Shown here: one piece after another, positions 1 through 9,436 of the stretch
How positions within the stretch are numbered: position 1 is the stretch's first letter
Layout of the letters: each line of letters begins with the position of its first letter
Assembly (NCBI GenBank): GCA_031268675.1
Contig: JAIRWY010000022.1
Location: forward strand, 1-34,760
Direction: 5' to 3'
From: Candidatus Ancillula glyptotermitis
Lineage (GTDB): Bacteria > Actinomycetota > Actinomycetes > Actinomycetales > Bifidobacteriaceae
DNA length: 34,760 nt
The notes under the pieces: model-generated
What the model was told of the DNA's origin: nothing
The model's database searches: none
What the model saw: only the letters and a program-made list of their open reading frames with translations
Translations under genes and position numbers: made by a program

Positions 1-1
1 A

Positions 2-508
2 GGCATAGAAGCATCAAAGCATACTCCTGAATATGACCAAGCGTATGATGGTGATAATGGTTGTTCAAAGACTGGCGAAACTAGTTTCTATGATGGACTG
101 AATGTGGATGCTTCAAGAAATAATCAAATTGGGCAACTACGTACGAAGATAAGAGAAATGGCAACTGACGATTCACAATTTACACCAAAAATAAATGAAT
201 GGTCAGAATGTATGAAACAAAAAGGATTCAATCTTGACTTTTTGCCAGATTCTAAAAAGGGTAGGGACGGAGGATTTAAATCCGGGAATCCAGCTTATGG
301 TAAAAACAATACACTCCTAGCCACCGCAGATGCAGAATGTAAACAGCAAACTGGATTTATAGAAGAGTGGCACAAAGTACTAGACACAGTTGAAGAACGA
401 GAACTCAAAAACAACTTGCCAATATTTGAAGCAGAAAAGGCATATACCGATTCCATGATAAACCGAGCAAATGAGATAATAGAGAAGTACGGCAATGAGT
501 TCAAGTAA
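2..508 (+). CDS. Secreted Cys-containing protein of an actinobacterial family, 5'-truncated by window edge
   Basis: The reading frame is open from base 2, so the start and any signal peptide lie outside the window; about 168 residues remain. Visible features are a Gly-Cys-Ser near the N-terminal side, the motif WSECMKQKGFN, and later ADAECKQQTGFIEEW. This spacing of a Trp-x-x-Cys-Met block and an Ala-Asp-x-x-Cys block resembles small secreted or lipid-anchored proteins that often precede peptidoglycan-binding fusion proteins and MacB-like ABC genes in Actinobacteria. The same arrangement follows here. The C-terminal third is helical and charged. The exact role is unknown. It ends 18 bases before the -10 box of the next gene, so that gene can also be transcribed separately. 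Confidence 0.75.
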   Translation, partial: GIEASKHTPEYDQAYDGDNGCSKTGETSFYDGLNVDASRNNQIGQLRTKIREMATDDSQFTPKINEWSECMKQKGFNLDFLPDSKKGRDGGFKSGNPAYGKNNTLLATADAECKQQTGFIEEWHKVLDTVEERELKNNLPIFEAEKAYTDSMINRANEIIEKYGNEFK

Positions 509-526
509 CTTCAGTATAAGATGTGG

Positions 527-532
527 TATAAT
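527..532 (+). promoter_or_regulatory. Extended -10 promoter of the export module, leaderless start
   Basis: TGTGGTATAAT places a perfect -10 (TATAAT) with an upstream TGn element here. No good -35 is visible. The predicted start of transcription, seven bases after the -10, is base 539, the A of an ATG. That argues for leaderless translation from 539. Confidence 0.6.
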
Positions 533-538
533 GTAGGT

Positions 539-1768
539 ATGACTGATATGAATTTAAGCAGTAAACTAAGTGTGTGGAAAAAACAACGGCAAGCGAAAGG
601 CTCTGGTAGAAAAAATTGGCTGGTGTTACTTTTGGTGGTTGCTGTTCTATCCGCAGGTTTAGGTGCCGCTGCAAGTTTTCTCATCATCTCTCCTGAGCAA
701 CAGAAAATGCAGACTGCTTCTCCTAAGCCCACACTAATTACTAGTCCAGTTCAGTTGAAGAAAATAGAGAACACTGTTATTACGCGCGGAACTATCAAGC
801 CAACAGAATCGTACTATATCGGATATGGTCAGATGTTGAAAACTGGGTCAACCGATAAACCTGGTAGTGGTGAAATCTTGACCAGTGTTGCAGTAAAAGT
901 TGGAGATGAGATAAATGCAGGTACTGTTTTAGCAGATGTGAACGAGAAACCTGTTATTGTAATGCAAGGTGATATTACGATGTACAGGGATATCCATCCA
1001 GGCATTGAAGGTACGGATGTTAAACAACTTCAAGAAAATTTAAGAAACTTGGGCTTTTACCATGGTGCTATAAGTGGAGTTTATAATTCTGCAACTTGGA
1101 GTGCAGTTGAACAGTTTTATAAGAACAAGGGGTATAAGCCTGATATGCTAGACGTTCCTACAACTCCCGAGCAACAAAAGGCAGATCCTAATGTACAACC
1201 GACGAAAGCTCCTATTGTTCCTAAAACGCAACTACAGTTTATTAAACAAGCTCCGTGTCACGTTTCTAGTGTTGCAAGCGATGTTGGCTTTGGTGTTCCA
1301 GAAGTGGTTGCTATTTTAACACCTACTGCACTAGAAGTTCAAGCAAGCGTTCCTAGCAATCAAGAGGCACTTATACATAAAGGAGATGCTGTTTCTCTGT
1401 ATTTGTCTGATGCAAATGTTGTTCCCGGAAAAGTTGGAGATAAAACTGCAGCAAAAGATGGCGATAAGGATTCAGGAGCTGCTAATTTTACGCTAATTCC
1501 AGACCAAGCAATCCCGTTTGATATGACAGATAAAGATATTAAAGTTACGTTCACAACTGCTAGCACTGCAGATAAGGTGTTTACAGTTCCACTTGGTGCA
1601 ATTTCTTCAGATGCATCAGGTACTACTTATATAAACTTGGTTGGCGACAATGATGCAATTACACGCGTGAATGCAAAAACTGGCGTTTCTGGAAATGGAG
1701 AAGTTCAAATTACTCCTGATACAGAAAACGTTGTAAAAGAAGGTAGTCGTGTTCTCATTGGACAGTGA
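539..1768 (+). CDS. Membrane fusion protein with peptidoglycan-binding domain (ABC exporter subunit)
   Basis: About 409 residues. An N-terminal membrane anchor (about residues 20-48, Leu/Val/Ala-rich after a Lys/Arg-rich stretch) is followed by a periplasm-side region with a split HlyD/MacA-like barrel. A peptidoglycan-binding (PG_binding_1) unit is recognisable from TDVKQLQENLRNLGFYHGAI through the Trp/Phe-containing second half. The C-terminal part looks like a beta-barrel and membrane-proximal domain. Such proteins link a MacB-like permease to the cell wall. An open frame begins at 521, but that ATG overlaps the -10 box; the ATG at 539 coincides with the predicted transcription start and is preferred. 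The gene overlaps the downstream ATPase gene by 20 bases, indicating coupling. Substrate unknown. Confidence 0.85.
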   Translation: MTDMNLSSKLSVWKKQRQAKGSGRKNWLVLLLVVAVLSAGLGAAASFLIISPEQQKMQTASPKPTLITSPVQLKKIENTVITRGTIKPTESYYIGYGQMLKTGSTDKPGSGEILTSVAVKVGDEINAGTVLADVNEKPVIVMQGDITMYRDIHPGIEGTDVKQLQENLRNLGFYHGAISGVYNSATWSAVEQFYKNKGYKPDMLDVPTTPEQQKADPNVQPTKAPIVPKTQLQFIKQAPCHVSSVASDVGFGVPEVVAILTPTALEVQASVPSNQEALIHKGDAVSLYLSDANVVPGKVGDKTAAKDGDKDSGAANFTLIPDQAIPFDMTDKDIKVTFTTASTADKVFTVPLGAISSDASGTTYINLVGDNDAITRVNAKTGVSGNGEVQITPDTENVVKEGSRVLIGQ

Positions 1769-2783
1769 GTTTGAAAAAAATCGCAAGTTAATCAATGAAA
1801 CAATTGATGATCTATATAGTAGTTTAACTAGTAGATCGCTCAGCAGATTGCATAGAAATGCAGATAATGAAGCTAATATACCCAACCTAAAAGATGAGAC
1901 AAAATGCGAGGTAAAAGGCGAGACGAAAGATAAGACAAGTAGTGAACCGTTGTATTATCAAGAAGAAGAAAATGCTGAAAAGATTGTAGAAGAGCAAATT
2001 GGAGCGCTTTTTACTGATGAAGTTGAAGTTAATGAGCTAGGTGAAGATTTTACTTCGGAATCAGATAGACCACCTAAAGTAGTTGAAGCAAGTGAGGTAT
2101 TCGCACAAAATAGTTCGTTAATTGTACTAAATGATGTGCGGAAGATCTACAATGTAGATACTGAACAACCAGTGCATGCATTAAAAAGTGTGAATATAAC
2201 CATCTTTGATGGTGAATTTGTATCAATTGTTGGCGAATCTGGTTCTGGGAAATCTACGCTTCTAAATATTTTAGGGCTACTTGATACGTCAACTTCTGGT
2301 GAATATATTTTAGATGGCATAATTACTAATAACTTGAAGGTTGATGAAAAGTCAAAACTACGAGGTGAAAAGTTAGGATTTGTATTTCAGAGTTTCCATT
2401 TAATCCAGAGCAAGACCGTCCTAGAAAATGTTGCAATTGCTGGTATGTATACTGGGAAAAAGCAATTCATGCGCGTACTTGATGCTCAAAATGCAATTGA
2501 TATGGTTGGACTAACTCATAGAAAAGATTTTCTACCTGCTAAACTTTCTGGAGGAGAAAAGCAAAGAGTTGCAATTGCAAGGGCGTTGGCAAATAATCCA
2601 CGAATATTGCTTTGCGATGAGCCAACTGGTAATTTAGATTCAAAAACTGCATCTGAAATTGAAGAAATACTGCAAAATCTGAACAAACAGGGATATACTA
2701 TTGTGATGGTTACGCATAATAATGAACTAGCAAATCGAACGGACAGAATTATACGAGTAAGCGATGGAGAAGTTATTGGGTAA
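1749..2783 (+). CDS. MacB/LolD-type ABC transporter ATPase with long acidic N-terminal extension
   Basis: A 344-residue protein. Residues about 124-344 are a standard MacB-type ATPase: Walker A GESGSGKS (162-169), signature LSGGEKQ (about 266), Walker B ILLCDEP (about 286) and a switch His in VTHNNE. The first 120 residues are extra for this family: charged, Lys/Glu-rich and apparently low in structure. The start is GTG at 1749 with AGAAGG five bases upstream, inside the end of the fusion-protein gene. It should power the FtsX-like permease encoded next, which starts 20 bases before this gene ends. The function of the extension is unknown. Confidence 0.88.
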   Translation: MFSLDSEFEKNRKLINETIDDLYSSLTSRSLSRLHRNADNEANIPNLKDETKCEVKGETKDKTSSEPLYYQEEENAEKIVEEQIGALFTDEVEVNELGEDFTSESDRPPKVVEASEVFAQNSSLIVLNDVRKIYNVDTEQPVHALKSVNITIFDGEFVSIVGESGSGKSTLLNILGLLDTSTSGEYILDGIITNNLKVDEKSKLRGEKLGFVFQSFHLIQSKTVLENVAIAGMYTGKKQFMRVLDAQNAIDMVGLTHRKDFLPAKLSGGEKQRVAIARALANNPRILLCDEPTGNLDSKTASEIEEILQNLNKQGYTIVMVTHNNELANRTDRIIRVSDGEVIG

Positions 2784-4017
2784 GAAGAGCATTTTTAAGG
2801 ACTTACTACTAGAAGCGGTAAATGCAGTTGCGGCAAGTAAAGTACGCACTATTTTAACTATGCTTGGTACGATTTTGGGAGTTAGTTCTTTTATTGCAAT
2901 TGTTGGTCTTGGAGCAACTGCAAACGGTCAGATTTCCAAAGGATTTAATGAACTACAAGCGACGCATATTACGGTCACAGATAATGAAACCAAATCAGGA
3001 AATAATCCAGGTTTTAATTTTCCAGATGATGCAACTTCAAGGCTAAAAGCGCTAAATGGTATAAAAAATGCTGGTGCATATTTTCTTGTGGATTTAAGTT
3101 CAGGGAGTCAAAACAATTCAGTTAGCATTGATAAACGACCAGAAATAGATAAACCAGCAAATTCTGGAAGATCGCTTAGTATTTATGCTGCAAATGAAGG
3201 AACTTTGCAGTCTGCTGGAGCAAAAATAAAAAGTGGCGTTATGCTAAATGAATATTTTCAACGAGAAAACCAAAATGTTGTAATATTAGGTTGCGTTGCT
3301 GCAAAAGTACTTGGAATTAGTTCAGTTGCAACACATCCAACGGTTTTTATTAAGAATACCGCATATTCAGTTATCGGAATTTTAGATGAAGTATCTTCAA
3401 TTATGTCAGAGTTAAATTCTTCGGTTATTATGCCTATAAATACTGCACTTAAAAACTACGGACCACCTGCTCCTGTGCATGCTGCGCAGATGTTGATAGA
3501 AACTGATCTAGGAGCTGCAAAACTTGCATCCATACAAGCACCGTTTGCGCTAAGTCATGAAAAACCCAAGATGTTTGTTTCTTCTGCCCCTCCAGACTGG
3601 TCTCATGCAACAGAAGGCGCTGAAAACTCGTTGAATTCATTTCTTGTGGTTCTATCCTTGATGGCTGTGGTTATTGGTGGTGTTGCAATCACAAATACAA
3701 CACTTGTAAGCGTAATTGAGCGCACAGGAGAAATCGGACTAAGACTTGCTCTTGGGGCTAGAAAAATACACATTGCAATTCAGTTCATCTTAGAATCTGC
3801 AATACTTGGTGGAATTGGTAGTGTAATTGGAAATGCACTTGGAATATTAGTTGTACTAATTGGCTCTATTTTACACGGCTGGACCCCAATATTAAACCCC
3901 ATTTTTCTACTTATAGCACCATTTGCAGGAGTAGTTATAGGCATTATTTCTGGAATTTATCCAGCATACAGAACGACAAAGGTTAACCCTGCTGTTGCAT
4001 TAAGCGGTGGAGTGTAA
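2764..4017 (+). CDS. MacB/FtsX-family ABC transporter permease
   Basis: A 417-residue permease with the MacB layout: one N-terminal transmembrane helix (about residues 29-52, TILTMLGTILGVSSFIAIVG), a roughly 230-residue extracytoplasmic domain, then three C-terminal helices in an FtsX domain. The FtsX core carries the usual ERTGEIGLRLALGARK coupling loop and ends with IYPAYRTTKVNPAVAL. With the preceding ATPase and wall-binding fusion protein it makes a complete tripartite-like exporter for a Gram-positive envelope. Such systems export antimicrobial peptides, lipids or lipoproteins; nothing here fixes the substrate. No clear hairpin terminator follows. Confidence 0.88.
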   Translation: MEKLLGKKSIFKDLLLEAVNAVAASKVRTILTMLGTILGVSSFIAIVGLGATANGQISKGFNELQATHITVTDNETKSGNNPGFNFPDDATSRLKALNGIKNAGAYFLVDLSSGSQNNSVSIDKRPEIDKPANSGRSLSIYAANEGTLQSAGAKIKSGVMLNEYFQRENQNVVILGCVAAKVLGISSVATHPTVFIKNTAYSVIGILDEVSSIMSELNSSVIMPINTALKNYGPPAPVHAAQMLIETDLGAAKLASIQAPFALSHEKPKMFVSSAPPDWSHATEGAENSLNSFLVVLSLMAVVIGGVAITNTTLVSVIERTGEIGLRLALGARKIHIAIQFILESAILGGIGSVIGNALGILVVLIGSILHGWTPILNPIFLLIAPFAGVVIGIISGIYPAYRTTKVNPAVALSGGV

Positions 4018-4063
4018 TAAAAAGTTACAAAATCTTTCTAAAATGCTCCAGACTTTTGGAAAA

Positions 4064-4074
4064 TGTGCTATAAT
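4064..4074 (+). promoter_or_regulatory. Extended -10 promoter of the PFOR gene
   Basis: TGTGCTATAAT, with the -10 at 4069-4074, lies 47 bases before the PFOR ATG. A matching -35 is weak or absent, so the TGn extended -10 probably carries the promoter. The leader is short and has AGAAAG upstream of the ATG. Confidence 0.55.
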
Positions 4075-4120
4075 ATATAGTATAAATTAATGGTTTAAGT
4101 TTAGTAGAAAGATTGTAACT

Positions 4121-7100
4121 ATGACACGCAAAAAACAAGCGATGGACGGTAATACAGCTGCCGCACATATTTCGTATGCATTTACAGAATTTGCAGGTAT
4201 TTTCCCAATTACGCCCTCTACACCTATGGCTGAGATTGTGGATGAGTGGGCTGCTGGAGATAGGCAAAATCTATTTGGGACTAAAGTAAAGGTACAGGAA
4301 ATGCAATCTGAGGCTGGTGCTGCAGGAACTGTACATGGCGCACTTAAAGCTGGTGCATTAACAACAACCTATACCGCATCTCAAGGTCTTCTACTTATGA
4401 TTCCAAACATGTACAAGATTGCTGGTGAGTTATTGCCAACTGTATTCCATGTTTCTGCACGTGCAATCACAACTAATGCTCTAAACATTTTCGGTGATCA
4501 CTCAGATGTTATGGCAGCAAGACAGACTGGATTTGCAATGCTTGCTGAAAGTTCCGTTCAAGAAGTTATGGATTTATCTGCAGTCGCACATTTAGCTAGT
4601 TTTGATAGCAGTATTCCATTCATAAACTTTTTTGATGGATTCCGCACCTCGCATGAAATACAGAAGATTGAGGTCATTGATCAAGATGAACTTCGTCCAC
4701 TACTCCCCCATGATGCTATTAAGAACTTCCGCAAACGAGCGATGAACCCTGAGCATCCAACGATTTCTGGTACTAATCAGAACCCAGATCTATACTTCCA
4801 ACAGAGAGAAACTGTTAATAAGCATTATGAAGATGTACCTGCAGTTGTTAAAAAATATATGAACGAGATCAACAAATTACGTGGTACAGATTATGCACTT
4901 GTGAATTATATTGGCGCAGAAGATGCAACTGAAGTTGTTGTTTTAATGGGGTCTGGAGCCCAAACTGTTGAGCAGACAGTTAAACATCTAAACAAGAATG
5001 GTGCAAAAGTAGGGCTTATAAATATTCACTTATACAGACCATTTCCCGCAGAGGATTTTATTGCTGCACTTCCTAAAACAGTTAAATCACTTGCAGTGCT
5101 TGATAGAACAAAAGAACCTGGCGCACAAGGTGATCCATTACTTCTTGATGTGCAATCAGCGCTATTTGAGTCTGAATATAATGGAAAAGTTACTGTAATA
5201 GGTGGTCGTTATGGCATAGGCTCAAAAGACTTCGTTCCAAATCAAGTTGTTGCCGTTTTTAATGAACTAGAAAAGCCATATGCAGAGCAAAAGAAGCGGT
5301 TTACAGTTGGCATTAAGGATGATATTACAGGCACTTCGCTTGAACTTGGTCAATCACTAGACTTTACAGAAAGTGGTACATTCCAAGGTAAGTTTTGGGG
5401 ATTTGGATCTGATGGAACAGTTGGTGCGAACAAGAGCGCAATTAAACTAATTGGTAACTATACAGACAAATATGTACAAGGTTATTTTGCCTATGATTCA
5501 AAGAAATCTGGTGGTCTAACTGTTTCTCATCTACGCTTTGGTGATAAACCAGTAACATCAACCTATCTAATTACTGCACCTGATTTTATTTCATGCTCAA
5601 CACAAGCGTATGTAAAGCAGTATCCAGTTGTTCAAGGTCTAAAAAACGGCGGTGTATTCCTACTTAATACCATTTGGAGTGATGAAGACCTAGAAGAGCA
5701 GTTGCCAAATTCAATGAAACGATATATTGCTGAAAATAACATCAAATTCTACACAATAAATGCTGTGAAGATTGCACGAGAAGCAGGTTTAGGAGGGCGC
5801 ACTAATACTGCTATGCAGACCGCGTTCTTTAAGCTAAGTCCAGATATTATGCCATTTACTAAAGCGGTTGAACTTCTAAAAGAAGATGCGCATAAATCTT
5901 ATGCCAAGAAGTCTATGGTAATTGTTGAAAAGAACCAAGTTGCTATTGATTCTGTTGCTACTGATGATGCAGTTTTGCACCTTGTGAAAATACCAGATAG
6001 TTGGAAAACTCTTAAGGAAACTAGCGATTTGCGTTCATTTAATGCGCCGAATACTCCAGGTGTTGAAAATGCAAAATTTGTCAAAAACATCTTAACACCA
6101 CTTGCACATCAAGAGGGAGATAACTTGAGTGTTAAAGACTTGGTTGATAATGGCATGATTGACGGCACAATGCCTCTGGGAACCGCAGCGGTAGAAAAAA
6201 GAGCAGTTGCAACACATGTACCAGAATGGAACAGTTCTAAGTGCATCGGCTGTAATGAATGTGCATTCGTATGTCCACATGCTGCAATTAGACCAATTCT
6301 TGTTGATGAAGCAGAGCTTAAAGATGCACCAGATGGTTTCATCACTTCAGAGATTCGAGGTAAGGACGGATTGAGTTACCGTATTCAGGTTTCAGTGGAA
6401 GACTGCACTGGTTGTGGGTTATGCTTACAAGCTTGTCCAGTAAACCTAAAAGATCCCACTGATGAAAGTAGACCTCTAAAAGCTGCAGCATTCAAAACAC
6501 AGACTAAGGAAATTGTTAATTGGGCATTTGCGATGACACTGAAGGAGAAGCTCAATCCAACAAAAGTTAGCACTGTTCGTGGTTCGCAGTTTGAAAAGCC
6601 ACTACTAGAGTTTTCTGGTGCTTGTGCTGGTTGTGGTGAGACTCCGTATGTTAAACTGTTAACACAACTTTTTGGTGATCGTATGACAATTGCTAATGCA
6701 ACTGGATGTTCGTCAATTTGGGGAGCAGCAGTTCCAGCAGCACCATTTACAACCAACGAGAAGGGGTTCGGTCCTACATGGTCAAATTCACTGTTTGAAG
6801 ATAATGCAGAATTTGGACTTGGATTATACCTCGCAAATAAGATTAAACGCGAAGGACTAGTTAAGCTAGCAAAGGACATTCTTAGTCTTGGTGAGAATGG
6901 CACTTGTGGAGAAAATGCACTAGCGAATACTGTTCTACCATCTGCGTTAAAAGATGCGCTGAGCAACTGGATAGATGGTATAGACGAGTCTGAAAACAGT
7001 CGTGAAAGAGCAGAGGCACTTAAAATTGAACTTGAAGTTGCTGGCGGGGCAAATGCAACAGATCCTGTTATTAAAGAACTCTGGGAAGGGCGCGATCTAC

Positions 7101-7771
7101 TGGCAAAACCTAGCACTTGGATTATAGGTGGTGATGGTTGGGGCTATGACATTGGCTACGGAGGTTTAGATCATGTGCTCTCAAGTGGAGAAGATGTCAA
7201 CATTCTTGTTATGGATAATGAGGTCTATTCAAACACTGGAGGTCAAGCATCTAAAGCAACTCCAGCAGCAGCAATCGCCAAATTTGCCGCTAGTGGAAAG
7301 ACTGGAAGCAAGAAGGACTTGGGCGCTATGGCAATCACATATGGAGATGTTTATGTTGCTCAAATTGCATCTGGTGCAAGTTCTGCGCAAACGCTTAAAG
7401 CGCTTAAAGAAGCCGAGACATTTAATGGTCCTTCACTGGTAATTGCGTATACACCTTGTATTAACCATGGTTTGGCTGGAGGCATGCATTTAACACTTCA
7501 AGAGGCAAAAGAAGCAGTAGATTCTGGATACTGGTCGTTGTATCGCTACGATCCTCGCCTTAAATCCGCAGGTAAGAATCCATTCCAACTTGATTTTAAG
7601 AAACCTGATTTCACCAAGACTAAGGAATTCATGTTGAAACAGAACAGGTTCTCTTCACTACAACGAATTCATGGTGAAAATGCAGACAAGTTGTATGAAA
7701 AAACTGTTGAAGATGCAAAGGTCCGCTTTGAGCGATATGCAAATCTAGCAGGAGCGAATATTGCCAAATAG
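4121..7771 (+). CDS. nifJ: Pyruvate:ferredoxin (flavodoxin) oxidoreductase
   Basis: A 1216-residue single-chain PFOR, the normal full length. It oxidatively decarboxylates pyruvate with CoA to acetyl-CoA and CO2 and reduces ferredoxin or flavodoxin in the cytoplasm. The N-terminal domain has GNTAAAHISYAFTEFAGIFP. Two ferredoxin-type clusters are intact: C708-x2-C-x2-C-x3-C718 and C762-x2-C-x2-C-x3-C772. Cys835 and Cys838 (CAGCGETP) and Cys863 (GCSS) bind the third cluster, with a further Cys in the YTPCINHG segment. The thiamine-diphosphate site is GDGWGYDIGYGGLDH from about 1004. All key residues look present. The enzyme is oxygen-sensitive and implies anaerobic pyruvate metabolism. The gene overlaps dapD by 11 bases. 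Confidence 0.97.
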   Translation: MTRKKQAMDGNTAAAHISYAFTEFAGIFPITPSTPMAEIVDEWAAGDRQNLFGTKVKVQEMQSEAGAAGTVHGALKAGALTTTYTASQGLLLMIPNMYKIAGELLPTVFHVSARAITTNALNIFGDHSDVMAARQTGFAMLAESSVQEVMDLSAVAHLASFDSSIPFINFFDGFRTSHEIQKIEVIDQDELRPLLPHDAIKNFRKRAMNPEHPTISGTNQNPDLYFQQRETVNKHYEDVPAVVKKYMNEINKLRGTDYALVNYIGAEDATEVVVLMGSGAQTVEQTVKHLNKNGAKVGLINIHLYRPFPAEDFIAALPKTVKSLAVLDRTKEPGAQGDPLLLDVQSALFESEYNGKVTVIGGRYGIGSKDFVPNQVVAVFNELEKPYAEQKKRFTVGIKDDITGTSLELGQSLDFTESGTFQGKFWGFGSDGTVGANKSAIKLIGNYTDKYVQGYFAYDSKKSGGLTVSHLRFGDKPVTSTYLITAPDFISCSTQAYVKQYPVVQGLKNGGVFLLNTIWSDEDLEEQLPNSMKRYIAENNIKFYTINAVKIAREAGLGGRTNTAMQTAFFKLSPDIMPFTKAVELLKEDAHKSYAKKSMVIVEKNQVAIDSVATDDAVLHLVKIPDSWKTLKETSDLRSFNAPNTPGVENAKFVKNILTPLAHQEGDNLSVKDLVDNGMIDGTMPLGTAAVEKRAVATHVPEWNSSKCIGCNECAFVCPHAAIRPILVDEAELKDAPDGFITSEIRGKDGLSYRIQVSVEDCTGCGLCLQACPVNLKDPTDESRPLKAAAFKTQTKEIVNWAFAMTLKEKLNPTKVSTVRGSQFEKPLLEFSGACAGCGETPYVKLLTQLFGDRMTIANATGCSSIWGAAVPAAPFTTNEKGFGPTWSNSLFEDNAEFGLGLYLANKIKREGLVKLAKDILSLGENGTCGENALANTVLPSALKDALSNWIDGIDESENSRERAEALKIELEVAGGANATDPVIKELWEGRDLLAKPSTWIIGGDGWGYDIGYGGLDHVLSSGEDVNILVMDNEVYSNTGGQASKATPAAAIAKFAASGKTGSKKDLGAMAITYGDVYVAQIASGASSAQTLKALKEAETFNGPSLVIAYTPCINHGLAGGMHLTLQEAKEAVDSGYWSLYRYDPRLKSAGKNPFQLDFKKPDFTKTKEFMLKQNRFSSLQRIHGENADKLYEKTVEDAKVRFERYANLAGANIAK

Positions 7772-8750
7772 TCAAAATCAAGACTTTATATGGGGTTATG
7801 GACTAACTACTACTTGCGTAGACAGCAATAGTAATGGCGTTCTACTGGACTCGTGGTTTCCTGAAATTGGAATAGGAACTTTTGAACAAGCGCAAGCAAG
7901 TAGTAGTTCTGAAAAAATGTCCAAGACTATGGAAAGACTAGTCAATATTGCAGAAGCTGATAAAACTGCTGATGCAAGGCATGTTGTGCGAGAAGTTCGT
8001 TTTATAACTAGCGAAGTTGAAGTTGCGCCAACGACCGCAGAAGATATATATTTGCGACTACATGCGCTATCCATGCGCTTGGTTAAGCCAAATACTGTCA
8101 ATCTTGATGGGCTGTTTTCTCTGCTGGAGAATGTTGTCTGGACAAATTTTGGACCCTGCTCCCCCAACAACTTTGAGGAAACTAGACTTAAACTTCTTGA
8201 ACAGCATGGTAGTGTTAATATTCTATCTCTTGATAAAATACCGCGCATGGTTGATTTTGTTGTTCCAAGCGGAGTTCGGATTGCAGATGCAGATCGTGTT
8301 AGACTTGGTGCGTACTTAACTCCAGGTACTACTGTTATGCATGAGGGGTTCGTAAACTACAATGCTGGCACAACTGGAACTTCAATGGTTGAGGGGCGAA
8401 TTTCGCAAGGAGTAGTTGTTGGTGACGGATCTGATATTGGCGGTGGTGCCTCAATTATGGGAACACTTTCAGGCGGCGGAAAGCACAAAATCTCAATAGG
8501 TAGACGCTCCTTGTTAGGTGCAAACTCTGGAATTGGAATTTCACTTGGTGATGACTGCATTGTGGAAGCTGGACTCTACATAACCGCTGGCACAAAAGTT
8601 GTACTTGATGGAAAAATTTACAAGGGGAAGGAACTTTCTGGTAAAAATGGCTTGTTATTCAGGCGCAATTCACAAACTGGTGCAATTGAAGTAATTCTAC
8701 GTGAACAAACACCTGGTATTGAACTAAATTCTGCACTACATGCGAACTAG
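7761..8750 (+). CDS. dapD: 2,3,4,5-tetrahydropyridine-2,6-dicarboxylate N-succinyltransferase, actinobacterial type
   Basis: A 329-residue protein that transfers succinyl from succinyl-CoA to tetrahydrodipicolinate in lysine and diaminopimelate synthesis, thus feeding peptidoglycan. The N-terminus (WGYGLTTTCVDSN, then LLDSWFPE) is typical of actinobacterial DapD. The C-terminal half is a left-handed beta-helix of hexapeptide repeats, seen in VVVGDGSDIGGGASIMGTL and SIGRRSLLGANSGIGISLG. The start is TTG at 7761 with AGGAG at 7750-7754, inside the end of the PFOR gene, so translation is probably coupled. No functional link between the two enzymes is obvious. The 3' end overlaps convergent maf by four bases (CTAG). 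Confidence 0.93.
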   Translation: MPNSQNQDFIWGYGLTTTCVDSNSNGVLLDSWFPEIGIGTFEQAQASSSSEKMSKTMERLVNIAEADKTADARHVVREVRFITSEVEVAPTTAEDIYLRLHALSMRLVKPNTVNLDGLFSLLENVVWTNFGPCSPNNFEETRLKLLEQHGSVNILSLDKIPRMVDFVVPSGVRIADADRVRLGAYLTPGTTVMHEGFVNYNAGTTGTSMVEGRISQGVVVGDGSDIGGGASIMGTLSGGGKHKISIGRRSLLGANSGIGISLGDDCIVEAGLYITAGTKVVLDGKIYKGKELSGKNGLLFRRNSQTGAIEVILREQTPGIELNSALHAN

Positions 8751-9436
8751 CGCACACTCCAAAAAGCGGTGTAGTTTAAGCCAAGTTGCTTAATTAGCGC
8801 GCGCAAAGTGTAGACAGAAACACCAACAACACTGTGGTAATCGCCCGTAATTGATTTTATGAACGCACTACCAAGCGAATCGATTGTAAAACCACCAGCA
8901 ACTTCTAATGGCTCGCCTATATTTACATACGCCTCAATTTCCGCTTGTGAAATATCGCCGAAGTTAATCTGAGTACTAGTAACCTTACCGCGCTCAAGCA
9001 CCTCGTTAGAATGCGCTGGAATTAAAATAGCATGATGTCCAGTATGAAGTTGTCCGCTCTTGCCGCTCATTTGCATAATGCGTTCAATAGCAACCTCCCT
9101 CGTATGCGGCTTGCCCCAGACATTCTGCTCAAACTCGTACAGAGAATCAAGACCAAGTATTAAGATGTCCTCATTTGACTCGTTGTAATAATTCTGCAAT
9201 AGTTTTTTTAACACTGATCTTGCTTTTTCTTGTGCCAAAATGGACACTTGCGAAACTGCATCATGCATTAAATTTGCAGGCATAGAATTAACAACAGCAT
9301 TTTCATCAACTTCTGACACGAAAACCTCTGGATTTAATCCAGCCTCGCGCAATAACTTCAACCTCGCAGAAGAGGCAGATGCAAGAATAAAACGAACAGG
9401 ATTCGTATGCGCACTTAATTGTTGACTATACATCAT
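8747..9436 (-). CDS. maf: Maf-like nucleoside-triphosphate pyrophosphatase
   Basis: A 229-residue Maf/Ham1-fold protein. The substrate-binding N-terminal motif FILASASSARLKLLREAGL is clear, followed by VSEVDENAV, an LGLDSLYEF segment where many Maf proteins have a DTVV-type motif, and GGFTIDSLGSAFIKSITGDYHSVVG near the end. Maf proteins hydrolyse non-canonical or modified nucleotides such as dTTP, UTP or methylated bases. The Leu-Asp-Ser version of the central Asp motif fits some actinobacterial relatives, so substrate preference is uncertain. ATG at 9436 or 9433 could be the start. It directly follows the 811-aa surface protein gene and is probably the last gene of the rpsO transcript. Confidence 0.88.
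   Translation of the reverse strand: MMYSQQLSAHTNPVRFILASASSARLKLLREAGLNPEVFVSEVDENAVVNSMPANLMHDAVSQVSILAQEKARSVLKKLLQNYYNESNEDILILGLDSLYEFEQNVWGKPHTREVAIERIMQMSGKSGQLHTGHHAILIPAHSNEVLERGKVTSTQINFGDISQAEIEAYVNIGEPLEVAGGFTIDSLGSAFIKSITGDYHSVVGVSVYTLRALIKQLGLNYTAFWSVR

Noticed and set aside
6385-7116. Long 243-codon frame on the minus strand inside the PFOR gene
   Set aside because: It lies antisense to well-conserved PFOR motifs, has no ribosome site or family features, and its Ser/Ala-rich composition is a codon-bias artefact.
7796-8248. 150-codon minus-strand frame inside dapD
   Set aside because: Antisense shadow of a clear DapD coding region, with no recognisable motif.
8747-8750. Four-base overlap of convergent dapD and maf stops (and 12 bases for the permease and trmD)
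   Set aside because: Compact convergent ends without terminators are common in small genomes; not a novel system by itself.
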